Origin: Deinococcus sp.
Lineage (GTDB): Bacteria; Deinococcota; Deinococci; JACQHA01
Length of the DNA stretch: 7,905 nt
NCBI GenBank assembly: GCA_016199255.1
Contig: JACQHA010000125.1
Span: forward strand, 1-7,905
Reading direction: 5' to 3'
Below the pieces are notes generated by a model. That model saw only the letters and a list, made by a program, of their open reading frames with translations, had not been told where the DNA came from and did not search any database. The translations under genes were made by a program, and so were the position numbers. Every line of letters begins with the position of its first letter. Within the stretch, counting starts at the first letter, position 1. Shown here piece by piece: positions 5,622-7,905 of this stretch.

Positions 5622-6036
5622 TCTCAAGCCCCGCCTAGTTGACACCAGCGTGTGGATTCGAGCTGAGCGACGAAGACATGAAGCCCTCAGGTCCCGCCTG
5701 AAGAGCCTCACAGTGGCCGGTATGGTGTGGATCTGCTGGCCGATCAGGGCAGAATTGCTCATCGGGGTCAGGACACCAGACCGCTGGGCCGCCCTTGACG
5801 AGCAACTCTCTGCGCTGGAGCAGGCCCCTGTGACAGACAGCACGTGGCGGTGCGCAGCCCACCTCGGCCACGAACTCACCAGACGGGGGCAGGCAGTTCC
5901 ACTCCCTGACCTGGTGATTGCTGCCACTGCCCTGGAGCAACGCCTGGAGCTCTGGACAGTAGACGGGGATTTCAAGCGAATTGCGGCAGTCAGTTCACTG
6001 ACTCTAGACGAGTTCGGGGCGCGCCAGGACACTTAG
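5608..6036 (+). CDS. vapC: VapC-type PIN-domain toxin ribonuclease
   Basis: The 142-residue product is a PIN-domain endoribonuclease, expected to cleave specific tRNAs or other RNA when freed from VapB. The four acidic residues of the Mg-binding site are visible: D12 in LVDTSVWI (10-17), E49 in IRAELLIG (46-53), D101 in LPDLVIAATAL (99-109), and D119 in TVDGDF (117-122). All are intact, so the toxin is probably active. Length is standard for VapC. The start is ATG 5608, inside the end of vapB; the frame is open upstream but that part is antitoxin sequence in another frame. The Shine-Dalgarno is weak, fitting expression coupled to the antitoxin. The pair sits between the recX-SRPBCC operon and the NAD synthetase genes in the same orientation, with only 37 nt to the next gene. 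Confidence 0.9.
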   Translation: MRDPDLKPRLVDTSVWIRAERRRHEALRSRLKSLTVAGMVWICWPIRAELLIGVRTPDRWAALDEQLSALEQAPVTDSTWRCAAHLGHELTRRGQAVPLPDLVIAATALEQRLELWTVDGDFKRIAAVSSLTLDEFGARQDT

Positions 6037-6073
6037 GCAACCGGCGGACCTGGGGACCCCTTAGGGAGGCACT

Positions 6074-6940
6074 GTGAAAATCAAACTGGTGTTAGCTCAA
6101 ACGAAGCCCAAGAAGGGCGACTACAGCGCCAATGTAGCCAAGGTCGGCGAGATCTTCACCACCCTGGCGGAGAAAGGTTTAAAGACTGACCTTCTTTGCC
6201 TCCCTGAGGCCTGCCTCTCCGGCTATTTCCTGCAAGGTGGGGTGCTGGACGTAGCCAGGACCGCAGAGCAGGCCCTCGCCGACCTGCAGCGCCAGTACCA
6301 GCCCTACGCGAAAGAGCCCCTGGACATCTGCCTGGGGTTCTACGAAGCCTACCAAGACGAGGTATACAACGCCGCCCTCTACGCCACCTTGGGACCGGAG
6401 CCCCAGCTGATCCACGTGCACCGCAAGCTTTTCCTGCCCACTTACGGGGTGTTTGACGAAGAGCGCTTTGTGGGCCGGGGCCAGCGCATCCAGGCATTTG
6501 ACACCCGCTTTGGCCGCTGCGCCATTTTGATCTGTGAAGATGCCTGGCACTCGCTTTCAGCCACCATTGCCGCCCTGCAAGGAGCTGAGCTGCTCTTTGT
6601 CCCGGCCGCCTCCCCAGGCCGCGGCCTACACAGCCCTGAGCCCGACAACGTACGCTACTGGAAGAGACTGGCCCAAAACATTGCCGAAGAGCATGGAGTG
6701 TTTGTGATTAACGCTGCCCTGTGCGGCTTTGAGGGTGGCAAAGGGCTCTCTGGCGGCTCCTCCGTCGTGGACCCCACAGGGGTCTTCCTCCTGGAGGCCC
6801 CCGTTCTCCAGGAGTGCCTGTTGCCCGTGGAGCTGGACCGCCGGGACCTGTTGCGCGCCCGCTACTATAGCCCCCTGCTCTCAGACCTGCGCGCCGCTCT
6901 GCCCACGCTGCTGCGGGAGCTCCGGGAGGTGCTGCCCTGA
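6074..6940 (+). CDS. Nitrilase-superfamily amidase, probable glutaminase subunit of NAD synthetase
   Basis: The 288-residue product is a carbon-nitrogen hydrolase with the complete Glu-Lys-Cys triad: E45 in LPEACLSGY (43-51), K118 in HRKLFLPTYGVFDE (116-129), and C154 in ILICEDAWH (151-159). The VFDE and GVFVINA (208-214) segments resemble the N-terminal glutaminase domain of long NAD synthetases. In those enzymes this domain frees ammonia from glutamine and channels it to the synthetase domain. Here the domain stands alone, directly ahead of nadE with a 1-nt overlap (TGATG), so its job is probably to supply ammonia for NAD. The GTG start at 6074 has GGGAGG 5 nt upstream. A generic omega-amidase or beta-ureidopropionase cannot be excluded from the triad alone; context makes it less likely. 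There is no signal peptide, so it acts in the cytoplasm. Confidence 0.88.
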   Translation: MKIKLVLAQTKPKKGDYSANVAKVGEIFTTLAEKGLKTDLLCLPEACLSGYFLQGGVLDVARTAEQALADLQRQYQPYAKEPLDICLGFYEAYQDEVYNAALYATLGPEPQLIHVHRKLFLPTYGVFDEERFVGRGQRIQAFDTRFGRCAILICEDAWHSLSATIAALQGAELLFVPAASPGRGLHSPEPDNVRYWKRLAQNIAEEHGVFVINAALCGFEGGKGLSGGSSVVDPTGVFLLEAPVLQECLLPVELDRRDLLRARYYSPLLSDLRAALPTLLRELREVLP

Positions 6941-7785
6941 TGGAAGTGCTGAAACTGACCCACGACACCACTCATCCCCTGGCCCTGCACCTGGAGCTGA
7001 CCACCACCTGGCTGGTGGAGTTCCTGCGCGACGAAGTCGTGCGCCGCCGGGGCTTCCGCCGGGCGGTGATCGGCATCTCGGGTGGCGTGGACTCCTCCCT
7101 CACCGCTTATCTGGCCGCCAAGGCTCTGGGCCCAGAGAACGTCATGGGTATCCGCATGCCTTACCGCACCTCCAGCCCCGACAGCCTGGCCCACGCCCAG
7201 CTAGTAGTGGACGCCCTGGGGATCAAGAGCCTGACCGTGGACATCTCCCCCGCTGTGGACGGCTATTTGAAACTCTTTCCCGACGCCGACCCCCGGCGCC
7301 GGGGCAACGTCATGGCCCGGACGCGCATGATTGTGCTCTTCGACCAGTCCATGGCCTTCAACGCCCTCCCATTGGGTACCGGGAACAAGAGCGAGCGGCT
7401 CCTGGGCTACTACACCTGGCACGCCGACGATTCACCCCCAGTGAATCCCCTAGGAGACCTGTTCAAGACCCAAGTCTGGGCCCTAGCCCGCCACCTGGGA
7501 GTTCCCCCGGTCATCGTAGAGAAACCCGCCACCGCTGACCTCATCCAGGGCCAGACCGACGAGGGGGATTTCGGGATCACCTACTACAAGGCCGATCTTA
7601 TCCTCCACTACCTGCTCGAGGGCTACTCCCCAGAGCGTATCACCGAGTTTGGCTTCACCTCAGGCGAGATCCTGCTGGTCAAAGGCCGGCTAGACAGCAC
7701 CCACTGGAAGCGCAGCCTCCCCACCAGCGCCATGATTTCCCAGACCGCCATTGGGGAGTACTACCTGCGGCCAGTAGATTACTAA
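6940..7785 (+). CDS. nadE: NAD(+) synthetase, short (NadE) form
   Basis: The 281-residue cytoplasmic enzyme amidates nicotinic acid adenine dinucleotide to NAD using ATP and ammonia, the last step of NAD biosynthesis. The ATP-pyrophosphatase P-loop SGGVDSS is at 47-53. Other family blocks are MPYRTSSP (73-80), the LGTGNKSERLLGYYT region (145-159), NPLGDLFKTQV (169-179), and the ATADLIQGQTDEG segment (197-209). It lacks the fused glutaminase domain, which is instead the preceding gene; the start ATG overlaps that gene's stop (TGATG), so the two products are made together and may form a complex. Length is near that of stand-alone NadE. Overall the enzyme looks intact. A GH13 gene starts 25 nt downstream with no terminator between, suggesting read-through. 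Confidence 0.95.
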   Translation: MEVLKLTHDTTHPLALHLELTTTWLVEFLRDEVVRRRGFRRAVIGISGGVDSSLTAYLAAKALGPENVMGIRMPYRTSSPDSLAHAQLVVDALGIKSLTVDISPAVDGYLKLFPDADPRRRGNVMARTRMIVLFDQSMAFNALPLGTGNKSERLLGYYTWHADDSPPVNPLGDLFKTQVWALARHLGVPPVIVEKPATADLIQGQTDEGDFGITYYKADLILHYLLEGYSPERITEFGFTSGEILLVKGRLDSTHWKRSLPTSAMISQTAIGEYYLRPVDY

Positions 7786-7810
7786 ACGGCCGACAGTCAG
7801 CGGATGCCGC

Positions 7811-7905
7811 ATGATGGGTACGGCTATGGAAGACAAAGAACACCTCCCGCTTGACAATGACCCGCTCTGGTATAAAGACGCGATTATCTACGAGCTGCAC
7901 GTCAA
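7811..7905 (+). CDS. treS: Partial GH13 enzyme, probable trehalose synthase (maltose alpha-D-glucosyltransferase)
   Basis: Only the first 26-31 codons are present; the gene runs off the right edge. The segment DPLWYKDAIIYELHV is the first beta-strand of the GH13 barrel as found at the N-terminus of trehalose synthases, which interconvert maltose and trehalose. Other GH13 enzymes (alpha-amylase, oligo-1,6-glucosidase, isomaltulose synthase) start similarly, but WYKDA(V/I)IYELHV is most typical of TreS. In-frame ATG codons at 7811, 7814 and 7826 are all possible; the family sequence begins after 7826, and no strong Shine-Dalgarno decides. It is 25 nt after nadE, same strand. It would use maltose of the kind the aglEFG importer could bring in. 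Whether a C-terminal maltokinase domain follows cannot be seen. Confidence 0.75.
   Translation, partial: MMGTAMEDKEHLPLDNDPLWYKDAIIYELHV

Noticed and set aside
6729..7538. A 269-codon plus-strand open frame across the amidase-nadE junction
   Set aside because: It overlaps two well-supported enzymes in another frame, and its translation is Pro/Arg/Ser-rich low-complexity sequence typical of a shadow frame in G+C-rich DNA.

Overview
The window (about 60% G+C, densely packed genes) looks like a chromosomal segment of a free-living bacterium that takes up sugars. Phylum is not resolved. Two plus-strand operon leaders appear to be leaderless: a TANNNT -10 box sits 6-7 nt before the ATG and there is no ribosome-binding site. 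The sugar-binding protein has a Sec signal peptide without a lipobox, NAD synthetase is split into two genes, and a trehalose-synthase-type gene is present. This combination would suit Deinococcota or deep-branching, often thermophilic diderms such as Bipolaricaulota; that placement is inference only.

Left half, minus strand (4225 down to 65): an alpha-glucoside-type ABC importer operon. It runs from an AglE-like solute-binding protein through a 101-bp gap with a strong hairpin to AglF-like and AglG-like permeases that overlap by ATGA. The last gene, next to or overlapping the AglG stop, encodes an exported right-handed beta-helix protein. No ATPase gene and no glycosidase is visible; the beta-helix gene occupies the place where rhizobial agl operons carry the glycosidase gene.

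Middle: a 178-bp divergent intergenic region separates aglE from the plus-strand pair recX and a START-like (SRPBCC) gene, which overlap by 10 nt. A perfect 15-bp stem hairpin containing the SRPBCC stop codon separates them from a vapBC toxin-antitoxin pair, and the hairpin's right arm forms part of the vapB -35 box.

Right part, plus strand: a nitrilase-family amidase and an NAD synthetase, joined by a TGATG overlap, together resemble a two-gene glutamine-dependent NAD synthetase. Twenty-five nucleotides downstream begins a GH13 trehalose-synthase-like gene that runs off the window. This enzyme interconverts maltose and trehalose, so it fits functionally with the alpha-glucoside importer at the other end. 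I saw no tRNA, rRNA, CRISPR array, insertion sequence or prophage gene. Bases 1-64 hold nothing I can identify.
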